From: Erysipelotrichaceae bacterium
Lineage (GTDB): Bacteria; Bacillota_I; Bacilli_A; Erysipelotrichales; Erysipelotrichaceae
Reading direction: 5' to 3'
DNA: 64,000 nt
Assembly (NCBI GenBank): GCA_017405785.1
Contig: JAFQZR010000030.1
Coordinates: 30,652 to 94,651, forward strand
In this document: positions 17,601-26,336 of the stretch, one piece after another
Layout: the number at the start of each line of letters is the position of its first letter
Position numbering within the stretch: position 1 is the stretch's first letter
Notes under the pieces: model-generated
Databases searched by the model: none
The model's input: only the letters and a program-made list of their open reading frames with translations
Told to the model about the DNA's origin: nothing
Program-made: the position numbers and the translations under genes

Positions 17601-18578
17601 CTAAAACGTCTGTTTTTTAATTCCCTGATATACTTCGTTCATGTCATCATGGTATTTCTCATCCATGACTTCTGACAGTCGGTTTCTGAAGGATACATCA
17701 TCTATGTGTAACCCCTTGAACAGGTCTTTTATCTTTCTGTCCAGATCACCCTCCATGGCATCGGTAAAGACATCGACCCGGGTAATGGTTCCGTTATCGA
17801 CATCGAAATACATCTGAGCTTCACCGAATGAATAGTAGTCGTGGACGATGATGGTATAGTTGCTGATGGTGTTATAGCGGAAGCTGTAGGAATGATATTT
17901 CTCCAGCAGTTCATCACTTACTGTCGGTACCGGTATTTCCGTCAGCGGTCCGTAATTCTTTTCCACAGCCTTTATCAGTGCTTCCTGTAACATCTCCAAT
18001 GTGATGTCAGGATTGAAATCTCTCAAATTGGCTACACGGCTTCTGACAGAGTCAACCCCCTTGGCCTGGATCTTACGGCTTGATACATTCAGGTATCTGG
18101 CCACCTTATCCTTATCGACATCCCACATCACTGTTCCGTGATGCAGACAATGTTCCTTTTCCACCTGGTAGGCATTGCCTGATACTTTATAGCCGTCTGC
18201 TTCAATGTCGTTTCTGCCGCTGATCCGTGCCGGTATGCCCAGCATTCTTAAGGCATCGGCGATGGTCTGTGACTGTTTCTTGATGTCAAAGCTGTCCAGA
18301 TACATCATGAACGTAAAGTTCTGGTTGCCCAGGTCATGGAACACCGCACCGCCTCCGGAACTTCTTCTGGCCAGATAGCAGTGTTCTAATTCCATCATCC
18401 CCAGATTGCACTCCTTGTGGGCATTCTGGTTCTTGCCGATGACGACTGTATTCTGATTCTGCCACAGATAGAAGATCATGCTGTTGGCAGGAATGTTACG
18501 GTACAGCTGCTCTTCCAGAGCCAGGTTGTAATAAGGGTTGATGCTCTCGCTTCTGATCAGATAGACCTTTTCAATCAT
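17601..18578 (-). CDS. lplA: Lipoate-protein ligase A
   Basis: Attaches free lipoate to lipoyl domains by way of lipoyl-AMP. The catalytic domain shows the family signature RRSSGGGAVFHDLGNQNFTF and the lysine-containing SGNAYQVEKEHCLHHGTVMW. The C-terminal accessory domain (about 245-325) is present, as in full bifunctional LplA. It overlaps the upstream HD gene by 4 bases (ATGA) and is followed by gcvT after 11 bases. The placement strongly suggests that GcvH is its main client. No lipA or lipB is visible, so the cell may depend on scavenged lipoate. Confidence 0.93.
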   Translation of the reverse strand: MIEKVYLIRSESINPYYNLALEEQLYRNIPANSMIFYLWQNQNTVVIGKNQNAHKECNLGMMELEHCYLARRSSGGGAVFHDLGNQNFTFMMYLDSFDIKKQSQTIADALRMLGIPARISGRNDIEADGYKVSGNAYQVEKEHCLHHGTVMWDVDKDKVARYLNVSSRKIQAKGVDSVRSRVANLRDFNPDITLEMLQEALIKAVEKNYGPLTEIPVPTVSDELLEKYHSYSFRYNTISNYTIIVHDYYSFGEAQMYFDVDNGTITRVDVFTDAMEGDLDRKIKDLFKGLHIDDVSFRNRLSEVMDEKYHDDMNEVYQGIKKQTF

Positions 18579-19771
18579 TTCAATATCTCCCGGGGATAGA
18601 ACACCCTTTCATCCTGTTCGTTAATGTCCATCAGAGAACCCACAACAGTAGATACCTCTGACAGTTCCTTCAGTTCGCCGTTATCCATGGCCAGCCAGAT
18701 GCTGTCGGAATCGTTTCCCAGATAAGGCAGATACGGGATCTGACGCTGATGGTCCTTGACCACATAGTAACGCGGATCATAGCCTTTTCTTAAACAGGCT
18801 TCCGTTAAGGCTTCCTCATTTTCACTGCTTGTGTATTCAAACAGATGTCTGTCCATGATTCTTACTGCCAGATCTCTTAATACCGGATCCTTGCTGTGTC
18901 TCATCAGATTGAAGCTGTAGGAACAGGTATCGTCATCCAACATGAAGAATTCCTCATTGCTGAGCCACTTCTTTTCCAGCAGTGCCTTATACATCGGATA
19001 CTGTTCAACAACTGTCTTATCTTCCCGGTAAAGATCCTTCAGTCTTAAAAACAGTGACTTCAGGATGGAGTCGAAACTCCTTGAATTCGGATGGAAGTAC
19101 ACCTGCCAGTACATGTGGTAACGGGACATTATGTAGCTTTCCACGGTATAAATGCTGGACTGTTTTACGGCCAGAGTATTATCCCTGACTCTCATGGTCC
19201 TTAATATTCTGTCCAGATCGACCTTTCCGTAGGCCGTACCGGTACAGTATGAATCCCTTAACAGATAATCCAGTCTGTCAGCGTCCAGCTGTGAACTGAT
19301 CATCTGTGACAGGATGGTATTCGGATGGGTATGGTCAATGACTGATGCGACTTCAGCCGCAAATCTGTCATCAACATTGTTTAACACGTCATTTATCTCA
19401 CTTGGTCCCAGAATGATGCGGATGGTGTAGTCTTCATGACGGCAGTTCATGATGGCTTCAAAAGAATGGGAGAACGGTGCATGGCCCAGATCATGCAGCA
19501 GAGCTGCCGCCAGAACACACAGTTTTTCTCTTTCCGTTAAAGCACTTTTTAAGTCATCAACTTCCTCCAGCATTCTTCTGGCGACTTCATAGGCGCCTAA
19601 GGAATGCAGCTGTCTGGTATGTGTGCCGCTTGGAAAAACGACCGGTGTTGATCCCAGCTGTCTGATTCTTCTTAATCTCTGAAATTCCCTGGTGTTGATC
19701 AGATCCCATATCAGCTGTTCACTGATGTGAATGTAGCCGTGAATGGGATCCCTGATGACGCGTTTTTCCAT
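18575..19771 (-). CDS. HD-domain phosphohydrolase (YwfO/COG1078 type)
   Basis: A 398-residue HD superfamily hydrolase. The N-terminus DPIHGYIHISEQL and the stretch RLRRIRQLGSTPVVFPSG are typical of dNTPase-like COG1078 proteins. The metal site is visible as HSLGAYEVARRM, then LLHDLGHAPFSHSFE and VIDHTHP. Relatives hydrolyse dGTP or other nucleotides; the substrate here cannot be told from sequence. First gene of the run that continues through lplA and gcvTHPAPB, overlapping lplA by 4 bases. The functional link with glycine cleavage is unclear. Confidence 0.85.
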   Translation of the reverse strand: MEKRVIRDPIHGYIHISEQLIWDLINTREFQRLRRIRQLGSTPVVFPSGTHTRQLHSLGAYEVARRMLEEVDDLKSALTEREKLCVLAAALLHDLGHAPFSHSFEAIMNCRHEDYTIRIILGPSEINDVLNNVDDRFAAEVASVIDHTHPNTILSQMISSQLDADRLDYLLRDSYCTGTAYGKVDLDRILRTMRVRDNTLAVKQSSIYTVESYIMSRYHMYWQVYFHPNSRSFDSILKSLFLRLKDLYREDKTVVEQYPMYKALLEKKWLSNEEFFMLDDDTCSYSFNLMRHSKDPVLRDLAVRIMDRHLFEYTSSENEEALTEACLRKGYDPRYYVVKDHQRQIPYLPYLGNDSDSIWLAMDNGELKELSEVSTVVGSLMDINEQDERVFYPREILK

Positions 19772-19897
19772 TTATACTTTCCTTAATTACCTCAACCGTT
19801 TCTATGCTCTTTCTCAATTAACTGATAGATAATCTAAATAATAAAATACTTTGTCTCAATTATTCCGTTTTCATAATCCTTCAAATAATACATGGAT

Positions 19898-20470
19898 TTA
19901 TGGACAAATAACATTAAGTACTGCCTGATAATTGTTGCCTGTTATTGTATCTTCAATTATGGATTTTTCGTTTACTCCTTCCAAATAAACCACTTCATTT
20001 TCTACTTTTATTGCCCAGGGAACAAAACCCGCATAATAATGGTCAAACTCTTCATTGTAATAAAGAAAGACAATGTATTTTTTGTAAAAATCTATATCAA
20101 AATAATTATCATCAACCGTTGTTTTACCAGAGTAATTATCAGTATGCCTCTGGATGATCGTTATAGTATCAGGAACACTCCCTTTGAATACACTCTCTAC
20201 ATTAAATGGATACAGAAGTCCTTCCGTGTAATACTTCTGGCTTTCCTTTGAAGTATCAAAATCATCTCTCGCCATATTCCAGGTGCCAGTTGATGGCATA
20301 AAATATCCTTCAACTATAAACTGAGCTCTTTCATGCATTTGCTTAAGATCAGTACAGGCAGCATAGTCGTTGATGACAACATGCCGTGTTTTATTTCCTG
20401 CAGACACTATTCCACAAATGATCCCAACTGCAACCAGAATTATGATCAAACAATTACAAATTTTTTTCAT
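19898..20470 (-). CDS. Exported protein of unknown function next to a metzincin
   Basis: Not assigned. The N-terminus MKKICNCLIIILVAVGIICGIVSAG is a signal peptide or anchor. The rest (about 165 residues) has the layout of small exported beta proteins: a helix with AQFIVEGYF, strand FNVESVFKGSVPDTITIIQ, and FYKKYIVFLYYN. The F.V...KG....I.V pattern recalls many exported Bacillota proteins and loosely the netrin/TIMP-like fold, but this is weak. Start at 20470 has GGGGGA upstream and follows the metzincin stop by one base, so the two are co-translated. AT-rich compared with flanking genes. Confidence 0.6.
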   Translation of the reverse strand: MKKICNCLIIILVAVGIICGIVSAGNKTRHVVINDYAACTDLKQMHERAQFIVEGYFMPSTGTWNMARDDFDTSKESQKYYTEGLLYPFNVESVFKGSVPDTITIIQRHTDNYSGKTTVDDNYFDIDFYKKYIVFLYYNEEFDHYYAGFVPWAIKVENEVVYLEGVNEKSIIEDTITGNNYQAVLNVICP

Positions 20471-20471
20471 A

Positions 20472-21020
20472 TCAATTCCCCCAAGTTGTGTAAGTGGCAA
20501 TAACTCCATTTACATCATCCGTTTGTGGAACATATATAGATGAACGATTTCTGTTAACATTCATTATTGCATTCCCACTATTCAAATCTGCAATACCCAA
20601 TAAATGACCCAGTTCATGATTTGCTGCACTTCTGGCTACATTTGTATTAGTAATATCCGGATTTCCAACATTGAGTTTCCCAAAAAAATAATAGATGTGA
20701 CCACTAGTCAGGTAAAAATCCATCTCTGTACTTCCATACAGGTAAGATGAGCTTTCATTCATCATACCTAAAGTATTTGATGTTGACGATGACTGAACTA
20801 CTGTTATCCGGGAATAAGCATTTGGCCAGTCTGATAAAGCATTTTGCCACGCATATTTCAAATACCATTTATTAACAATGCCTTCCGTGAAACTGCCAAA
20901 TTTATATGTTATTGTCTTGTTCGCTACCCTTGCCTTAACTGATGAATACGCATATACAGTTTGATCACATAATACAATAGCAACCAACAAACATACAACC
21001 TTTTTTATTATGCTTTTCAT
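20472..21020 (-). CDS. Secreted metzincin (matrixin-like) zinc protease
   Basis: A 182-residue exported zinc metalloprotease. The signal peptide is MKSIIKKVVCLLVAIVLCDQTVYA. The active site is HELGHLLGIAD (His135, Glu136, His139, Asp145), the metzincin HExxHxxGxxD form with Asp as third ligand. A Met-turn follows at AIMN (Met153). No pro-domain cysteine switch is seen. It is followed at one base by the small exported protein. Both are AT-rich islands between housekeeping genes. Substrate unknown; cell-wall or host proteins are possible. Confidence 0.85.
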   Translation of the reverse strand: MKSIIKKVVCLLVAIVLCDQTVYAYSSVKARVANKTITYKFGSFTEGIVNKWYLKYAWQNALSDWPNAYSRITVVQSSSTSNTLGMMNESSSYLYGSTEMDFYLTSGHIYYFFGKLNVGNPDITNTNVARSAANHELGHLLGIADLNSGNAIMNVNRNRSSIYVPQTDDVNGVIATYTTWGN

Positions 21021-21041
21021 TTGCTATTTCTTTTCAATTGA

Positions 21042-21389
21042 TTAATCAAGGTCTCTGGTAGCTATGACGTCAACGCCGCTGTCTGCGACATTACGGTAGA
21101 CAACATCACCGCATTTTACCGGTGCCGGTACTTCAATGCCATTGAGTTCTTCCATGGCCTTAAACAGATCCTTCTTAGGGATCGGGTGAGCGCTTTTTAC
21201 CGGTAATGAGTGGTGAACGCTGTTGGTTAGTCTGACGGTTGTGGTCAGAGTTCTGGTTGGGTTTATTAGTTCGTTACGGCCGTATTCTGCTCCGACATTG
21301 CAGTTGTTGCCGGTAACGGCGTAGTCGTTTTCTTCATCTACTTTCAGATGACAGCCTCTCGGGCATCCGATACAAATCAGTTCTGTCAT
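21042..21389 (-). CDS. DUF1667 Cys-rich protein
   Basis: A 115-residue DUF1667 protein. The N-terminus has CIGCPRGCHLKV, a likely metal or iron-sulphur site, with another Cys in TGNNCNVGAEYG. The second half (VPAPVKCGDVVYRNVADSGVDVIAT) is the typical family end. It overlaps the oxidoreductase gene by 4 bases and follows glpA, the usual three-gene arrangement in Bacillota. The role is not proven; it probably passes electrons for, or is a subunit of, the glycerol-3-phosphate dehydrogenase complex. Confidence 0.85.
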   Translation of the reverse strand: MTELICIGCPRGCHLKVDEENDYAVTGNNCNVGAEYGRNELINPTRTLTTTVRLTNSVHHSLPVKSAHPIPKKDLFKAMEELNGIEVPAPVKCGDVVYRNVADSGVDVIATRDLD

Positions 21390-22630
21390 TTTTCTTCAAT
21401 TGAAACCGTGAGGTTTCCCTTTCCTTTCTGCAGAAGTACCTTAGGAAGTGTGATCTTCTCCATGGTACCCGGAATGATGTACTGACGGGAGAATCTGGCA
21501 ATCTGATTGCCTTCCTGATCCTTCACCAGTATGTATGCCGGACCGAATACCTTTCTGACACGGAAGAAGATGTCATATCTGTCCTTATCCAGTGGCAGAT
21601 GAATGTGCTGAGGAACGGTATAGCCGATCTCACTGGTAGTTGACAGAGAGATCTCTGCTTCCCTCTCACAGCCCTTCAGATAATCACTGACGCCCTGAGC
21701 AGCTCTTTCAGCTTCCATGGCTACATTATCAGCCAGGTCATGTACATGAACGACGTTACCGCAGGCGAAGATGCCCGGTATGCTGGTCTCCATGTTTTCA
21801 TAGACGATCGGACCTTTTGTTCTCTTATCCAGTTGAATGCCGGCGACCTTGCTGAGTTCGTTTTCCGGAACCAGGCCTATTGATAACAGGACGGTATCGC
21901 AGTCAAATTCGATTTCCGTTCCCGGAATCGGTGTGAATCTTTCATCAACCTTGCTGATGGTGACCTTTTCAACTCTGTTTTCACCTTCGATCTTAGTGAT
22001 CGTATGAGACAGATACAGAGGGATGTCGAAGTCATTAAGACACTGCACAATGTTTCTCGGCAAGCCGCCTGAATACGGGTTGATCTCCACGCAGGCTAAT
22101 ACCTTAGCTCCTTCCAGAGTCATTCTTCTGGCCATGATCAGTCCGATATCGCCGCTGCCTAAGATGACAACTCTTTTGCCGACCATGTAGCCGTCAATGT
22201 TGATGTATCTCTGGGCAGCTCCGGCGGTATAGACACCGGCTCCTCTGGAGCCCGGGGTAGCGATGGCTCCCCTGCTTCTTTCACGGCAGCCCATTGCCAG
22301 AATGATGGCCTTGGTCTGCAGTTTCTGGTAACCGTCATGATTGATGATGGTTACTTCCTTGTCTTTGTTTATTTCCAGTACCATCGTATCGAGCATTACC
22401 TCTACTCTGGTACCCTTTAACATTTCAATATACTTATGAGCGAATTCCGGTCCGCTTAGTTCTTCATGGAAGATACCTACGCCGAATCCGGTGTGGATGC
22501 ATTGGTTGAGAATACCGCCTAACTGGCTGTCTCTCTCGATGATGAGGATCTTTTCCAGTCCTTCTTCGCAGCACTTTCTGGCTGCTGCCAGTCCTGCCGG
22601 ACCGCCACCGATAATAATTACATCAAACAT
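21386..22630 (-). CDS. FAD/NAD(P)-dependent oxidoreductase of the glpA cluster
   Basis: A 414-residue pyridine-nucleotide disulphide-type oxidoreductase. It has an N-terminal FAD motif (IIIGGGPAGLAAARKC), a second NAD(P) motif (VVILGSGDIGLIMARRM near residue 150) and a C-terminal FAD contact (GIFACGNVVHVHDLADNVAMEAERA). The CIHTGFGVGIFHEE stretch is typical of the paralogue that follows glpA. It probably re-oxidises the dehydrogenase or links it to NAD(P). One base separates it from glpA and it overlaps the DUF1667 gene. Confidence 0.88.
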   Translation of the reverse strand: MFDVIIIGGGPAGLAAARKCCEEGLEKILIIERDSQLGGILNQCIHTGFGVGIFHEELSGPEFAHKYIEMLKGTRVEVMLDTMVLEINKDKEVTIINHDGYQKLQTKAIILAMGCRERSRGAIATPGSRGAGVYTAGAAQRYINIDGYMVGKRVVILGSGDIGLIMARRMTLEGAKVLACVEINPYSGGLPRNIVQCLNDFDIPLYLSHTITKIEGENRVEKVTISKVDERFTPIPGTEIEFDCDTVLLSIGLVPENELSKVAGIQLDKRTKGPIVYENMETSIPGIFACGNVVHVHDLADNVAMEAERAAQGVSDYLKGCEREAEISLSTTSEIGYTVPQHIHLPLDKDRYDIFFRVRKVFGPAYILVKDQEGNQIARFSRQYIIPGTMEKITLPKVLLQKGKGNLTVSIEEK

Positions 22631-22631
22631 C

Positions 22632-24053
22632 TTACTTCACCTTCAATTCCTTAACTAAGATATTTGTGCCTTCCTGATCCTGTAGAACTTCCAGAGGTGA
22701 AATACCTCTTTCCCTGACCAGGATCTCTGCAACCTTACCGCCGCAGAAGCCGCCCTGGCATCTGCCCATGCCGGCAGTACATCTTCTTTTGACACCGTCA
22801 ATTGAAACAGCCGGGATGACGCCGTGTATCGCATCGACGATCTCACCTTCCGTCACTGTCATACAGCGGCAGATGATACGTCCGTAACGCGGATCCTTCT
22901 TTATCAGTTCATTCTTTTCCTCATCGCTGAGTTCATTGAATCTGATCTTCTTGCGGCTTTCGCAATAGCTGTCCTTCTTGACCAGTTCCTGCTTGCCTTT
23001 CAGCCAGTCAACTGCAGCCAAGCCTAAAGACGGGGCACTGGTAAGTCCCGGTGACATGATGCCGGCAATGTTGAAGAAATCAGGAACGCTGCGGCTTTCT
23101 TCGACGATGAAATCACCGCGGTCGTTCTTGGCTCTTAAACCAGCAAAGTTACGGATGTTTTCACCGAAGGCGATGAACGGTATGCTTCTTTGAGCCCGCT
23201 TCTTGACAAACTGCAGGCCTTCATAAGTTGTATCAACGTTGTCACTGTCAACCGCATTAGGTCCCACGATCAGGTTACCGTGAACGGTAGGTGATACCAG
23301 AACGCCCTTGCCTACGGCACTAGGGCACTGGAAGATGGTACGCTGGCATCTGGATGATTCGCTCTTGTCCAGAAGATAATACTCACCCTTGACGGTAGTG
23401 ATGGTGAATTCCTTTTCTCCGATAAGTTCGTGAACCTTATCGCTGTGAACACCGGCTGCGTTGATGATGTACTTTGCCTGATATTCGTCAGCATTTGTCC
23501 TTACAGTAAAGACGCCGTCTTTCTTACTGATGGCTTCTACCCTGTTGTTAAGTTTTAACTGCACGCCGTTTCTGACGGCGGTTTCCATCAAAGCCATGGC
23601 CAGTTCCCATGGTGCGATGATGGCACTGGTTGGAATCAGCAGACATCCCCTGACATCCCGGGATAACTGCGGTTCCAGTTTCAGTGTTTCTTCTCTGTTG
23701 AGTATCTGTAACTGCTCTACTCCGTTACGGATACCTCTGTCGTAAAGTTTCTGTATTGTGTTTAGATCTGTTTCGTCAAAGCCTATGACCATGGCTCCGC
23801 ATTCTTTATATGGCACATCCAGTTTCCGGCATAGCTCTTTGGTCAAAGCTGCACCGATAACATTATGTTTAGCCATCAGTGTCCCTGTTTCCGGGTCATA
23901 TCCTGCATGGACGATGGCTGAGTTGGCTTTTGTGGTACCCATGGAAACATCATTAGCTGCCTCCAGTACGCACACCCTGATGTCATACTGACTCAGGTAG
24001 TACGCTGCCGAGCATCCGACGATACCGGCACCGATAATCACAACATCAAACAT
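22632..24053 (-). CDS. glpA: FAD-dependent glycerol-3-phosphate dehydrogenase with BFD-like [2Fe-2S] domain
   Basis: Oxidises glycerol-3-phosphate to dihydroxyacetone phosphate. The N-terminal FAD fold begins VVIIGAGIVGCSAAYYLSQY, with the family stretch GTTKANSAIVHAGYDP. The C-terminal ~90 residues are a bacterioferritin-associated-ferredoxin-like domain with cysteines CRC and RRCTAGMGRCQGGFCGG for a [2Fe-2S] cluster. At 473 residues it is the anaerobic GlpA type rather than aerobic GlpD. It is transcribed with the oxidoreductase and DUF1667 genes; no glycerol kinase or facilitator is nearby. Confidence 0.88.
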   Translation of the reverse strand: MFDVVIIGAGIVGCSAAYYLSQYDIRVCVLEAANDVSMGTTKANSAIVHAGYDPETGTLMAKHNVIGAALTKELCRKLDVPYKECGAMVIGFDETDLNTIQKLYDRGIRNGVEQLQILNREETLKLEPQLSRDVRGCLLIPTSAIIAPWELAMALMETAVRNGVQLKLNNRVEAISKKDGVFTVRTNADEYQAKYIINAAGVHSDKVHELIGEKEFTITTVKGEYYLLDKSESSRCQRTIFQCPSAVGKGVLVSPTVHGNLIVGPNAVDSDNVDTTYEGLQFVKKRAQRSIPFIAFGENIRNFAGLRAKNDRGDFIVEESRSVPDFFNIAGIMSPGLTSAPSLGLAAVDWLKGKQELVKKDSYCESRKKIRFNELSDEEKNELIKKDPRYGRIICRCMTVTEGEIVDAIHGVIPAVSIDGVKRRCTAGMGRCQGGFCGGKVAEILVRERGISPLEVLQDQEGTNILVKELKVK

Positions 24054-24056
24054 AAA

Positions 24057-24380
24057 TCAAATACCTCTCTGATATAGTGTGAACTCCTTCTGTCCGACAT
24101 GCTGCATGGCATCGATGACCACATTCTCATCAGTATCGAAGATCCTGTTCACACTGGCCAGCAGGTGTTGGAAATCCGGATGCAGGATGCCCATTATGTA
24201 GAACTCCTGATCCGTTTCAAATACAAGAAAAACCGTCTGATTAAGCAGCATCTGACTTGTGGTCATGATGAATATCTTCTTAATCTCTTTTAAAGGATGC
24301 AGATACAGTTCGTCCCCGCAATCCACTATCAGACGGTCATTATAAAGTATTATTGTTTCTTTTTTATTTATCAGCTTCAT
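24057..24380 (-). CDS. Small cytosolic protein of unknown function upstream of glpA
   Basis: Not recognised. 107 residues, no signal peptide or membrane segment, no cysteine pair. The middle reads as alternating strands (LHPLKEIKKIFIMTTS, TVFLVFETDQEFYIMGI), then a helix, which would suit a small PH-like or sensor fold. It ends 3 bases before glpA and is likely the first gene of that operon. Its position would suit an accessory or regulatory role in glycerol-phosphate oxidation, but nothing in the sequence proves this. Confidence 0.6.
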   Translation of the reverse strand: MKLINKKETIILYNDRLIVDCGDELYLHPLKEIKKIFIMTTSQMLLNQTVFLVFETDQEFYIMGILHPDFQHLLASVNRIFDTDENVVIDAMQHVGQKEFTLYQRGI

Positions 24381-24422
24381 ACTTTAAATATACCACAAAT
24401 ATGGAGCCAATGATTACCCGTT

Positions 24423-25067
24423 TTACAGGAGAATGTCCATCAGTTTACGATAGTCATCAACTATGATGTCGGCCCTGCTCTGGTCATAATGATACTGTGG
24501 ATCATAATGGCCTACAACCGTACATCCGGCTCTTTTACCGGCTTCAATACCGAAGGCTGAATCTTCCACTACCACTGATTCTTCCGGCTTTACACCCAAT
24601 ACATCCATGGCGTTGAGATAGATGGTCGGATCAGGCTTGCCTACCGGCAGATCATGACCGGAAATGACATAATCGATATACTGAGCAATTTCACCATCCT
24701 CCAATGCCTGCTGAACATATGAAGGAGAAGAGGCTGAACATACCGCTGTCTTATAGCCCCGCTTTTTAAGAGCTTCCAGCATTTCGGTTACATAAGGATA
24801 TTTTACTTCCCGGAAAGGAGGTCTCTTTGCCGGCAGATGGGCAGTCAGTCTGTTGAACTCCCTGATTCCTCCGTAATCTTTTAACAGTTCATCAGCCCGC
24901 CGGTCAAAATCTTCCTGAGACTTGCCAGCCCAGGACAGGATCACATCAAAAGGCAGATGTATTCCGACTGCTTCGCCGTCTTCAACCATGAATCTGGCAA
25001 CCATGTATTCCGTATCAAAAAGTACTCCATCCAGATCAAATAAAACAGCTTTCTTCTTTAATTTCAT
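24423..25067 (-). CDS. HAD superfamily phosphatase (beta-phosphoglucomutase-like)
   Basis: HAD subfamily IA phosphohydrolase of 214 residues. Motif I is VLFDLDGVLFDTE with the nucleophile Asp and acid/base Asp two residues on. Motif II is CSASSPSYV; motif III/IV is SGHDLPVGKPDPTIYL and VVVEDSAFGIEAGKRAG. The helical cap lies between. Start set at the ATG at 25067, which has AAGGATT upstream; the longer frame to 25100 adds a non-conserved extension. Relatives act on sugar phosphates, including beta-phosphoglucomutases; the substrate cannot be told. It probably stands alone, divergent from the SIS gene. Confidence 0.82.
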   Translation of the reverse strand: MKLKKKAVLFDLDGVLFDTEYMVARFMVEDGEAVGIHLPFDVILSWAGKSQEDFDRRADELLKDYGGIREFNRLTAHLPAKRPPFREVKYPYVTEMLEALKKRGYKTAVCSASSPSYVQQALEDGEIAQYIDYVISGHDLPVGKPDPTIYLNAMDVLGVKPEESVVVEDSAFGIEAGKRAGCTVVGHYDPQYHYDQSRADIIVDDYRKLMDILL

Positions 25068-25169
25068 AATCCTTACTGAACCTTTCCGGCAATCAGGCAT
25101 ACCCCTTTATGCACTCTTCTGTTTCATTATATAATCTTTTATAGAGAAAAGCACTCAGGAGACAATACT

Positions 25170-26291
25170 ATGGAAAGAGAACTTCTAATTGCGCAGATGA
25201 TCCGCGAAGTCAGCACCCAGGGCAAAAAGAACATCAAAAACGCCAGAGAACTGACAAGATCATTAACCGATGTCTATCTTAAAAACAACTATCAGGACAT
25301 TACCATCGTAGCCTGCGGTTCCAGTTACAATGGATCCGTATGCGGCAGAACCTTCATGGAAAAGGTTCTCAAACGCAAGGTGCGTGTCCTGTCCCCGGAA
25401 AACTTTGAATTCTATGACAATCTTATCTATGACGATGAGATGTTATGTGTGGTATCCTTCTCAGGAGCCAGCACCAATTCCATCAGCGCCTTACAGAAGA
25501 TCAATGCCATGGGCAGACGTTCCATCGGCATCACCGGTTATCCGGAAAGTGACTTCAAGTACATCGCCGATCTGACCATTGAATACGGTTTAAACGGTGA
25601 AGATGAGCCTTATGAAACCAAGGGTGTTACCTTACTGGCCCTGTACTTCATGTTATTTGCTCTGGAAGCTGCCTTACGGCGCGGCACTGTTACAGAAGCA
25701 GAATATGACAGTTATCATCAGGAAATGTTACAGTGCATGAACGGACATGATGAAGTCATGAACAGCACCACTGCTTTCGTAAAAAAACACCGCATACCGT
25801 TAATAGGCATGCAGTCAGTTACATTTGTCGGTACAGGAGCAGGTTATGCCTTATCACTGGAAGCCAAACTCAAGTTCGGTGAACTGCTGAAGATCAACAC
25901 CGATGCTCACGAACTGGAAGAATACATTCACGGTCCATCAATCAAACTGCAGCCTGGCCAGGTTGTCTTCTATCTGGATTCCAGCGAAAAGACCCGTGAC
26001 AGAACAGTTCAGATCTATGAAGCAAGCAAGGTCATTACTCCATTTGCCTTCCTGTTAACACCTGATCGGAATATTACAGGTGACAATGTCTTCCATCTGC
26101 CTTTAAAGGCTGATGATACACTGCTTCCGTTATATGCCCTGGTATTCTACCAGCAGGCAGTTCATGATCTGACTTACATGCGTCACTGTTTCGCTGAGAC
26201 CGAGCTGTACAGAACCTTCTCATCAATGGTTCCTATCAAGTCAGACAAGTATAACAAGAGTTACTTTGAAAAACTGAAGACAACATTCTAA
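25170..26291 (+). CDS. SIS-domain sugar isomerase/deglycase family protein
   Basis: A 373-residue protein with two SIS domains and no glutaminase domain, like the isomerase half of GlmS, AgaS and FrlB. SIS 1 shows ACGSSYNGS and SFSGAST. SIS 2 shows VGTGAGYALSLEAKLKFGE followed by AHELEEYIHGP, where Glu and His correspond to catalytic residues. It should bind a phosphosugar amine or ketosamine-6-phosphate and isomerise or deglycate it. It is monocistronic on the plus strand, with a TATAAT at 25130-25135, CAGGAGA before the ATG and a terminator after it. No PTS or kinase partner is next to it. Confidence 0.8.
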   Translation: MERELLIAQMIREVSTQGKKNIKNARELTRSLTDVYLKNNYQDITIVACGSSYNGSVCGRTFMEKVLKRKVRVLSPENFEFYDNLIYDDEMLCVVSFSGASTNSISALQKINAMGRRSIGITGYPESDFKYIADLTIEYGLNGEDEPYETKGVTLLALYFMLFALEAALRRGTVTEAEYDSYHQEMLQCMNGHDEVMNSTTAFVKKHRIPLIGMQSVTFVGTGAGYALSLEAKLKFGELLKINTDAHELEEYIHGPSIKLQPGQVVFYLDSSEKTRDRTVQIYEASKVITPFAFLLTPDRNITGDNVFHLPLKADDTLLPLYALVFYQQAVHDLTYMRHCFAETELYRTFSSMVPIKSDKYNKSYFEKLKTTF

Positions 26292-26299
26292 ACAAAAAG

Positions 26300-26334
26300 A
26301 AAAGTGTAATGTTCAATAACATTTACACTTTTTT
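26300..26334. terminator. Bidirectional terminator between the SIS and anti-sigma genes
   Basis: Long hairpin AAAAGTGTAATGTT / AACATTTACACTTTT with A runs before and T runs after, so it works on both strands. It separates two convergent genes. Confidence 0.88.
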
Positions 26335-26336
26335 CT

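Noticed and set aside
19772..19897. Glycine riboswitch before the gcv run
   Set aside because: AT-rich sequence with no recognisable aptamer; too little conserved structure by eye. A covariance search would decide.
19898..20470. Calling the metzincin neighbour a TIMP-type inhibitor
   Set aside because: The resemblance is a short hydrophobic pattern and the mature protein lacks the N-terminal Cys arrangement of TIMPs; kept as a hypothesis only.
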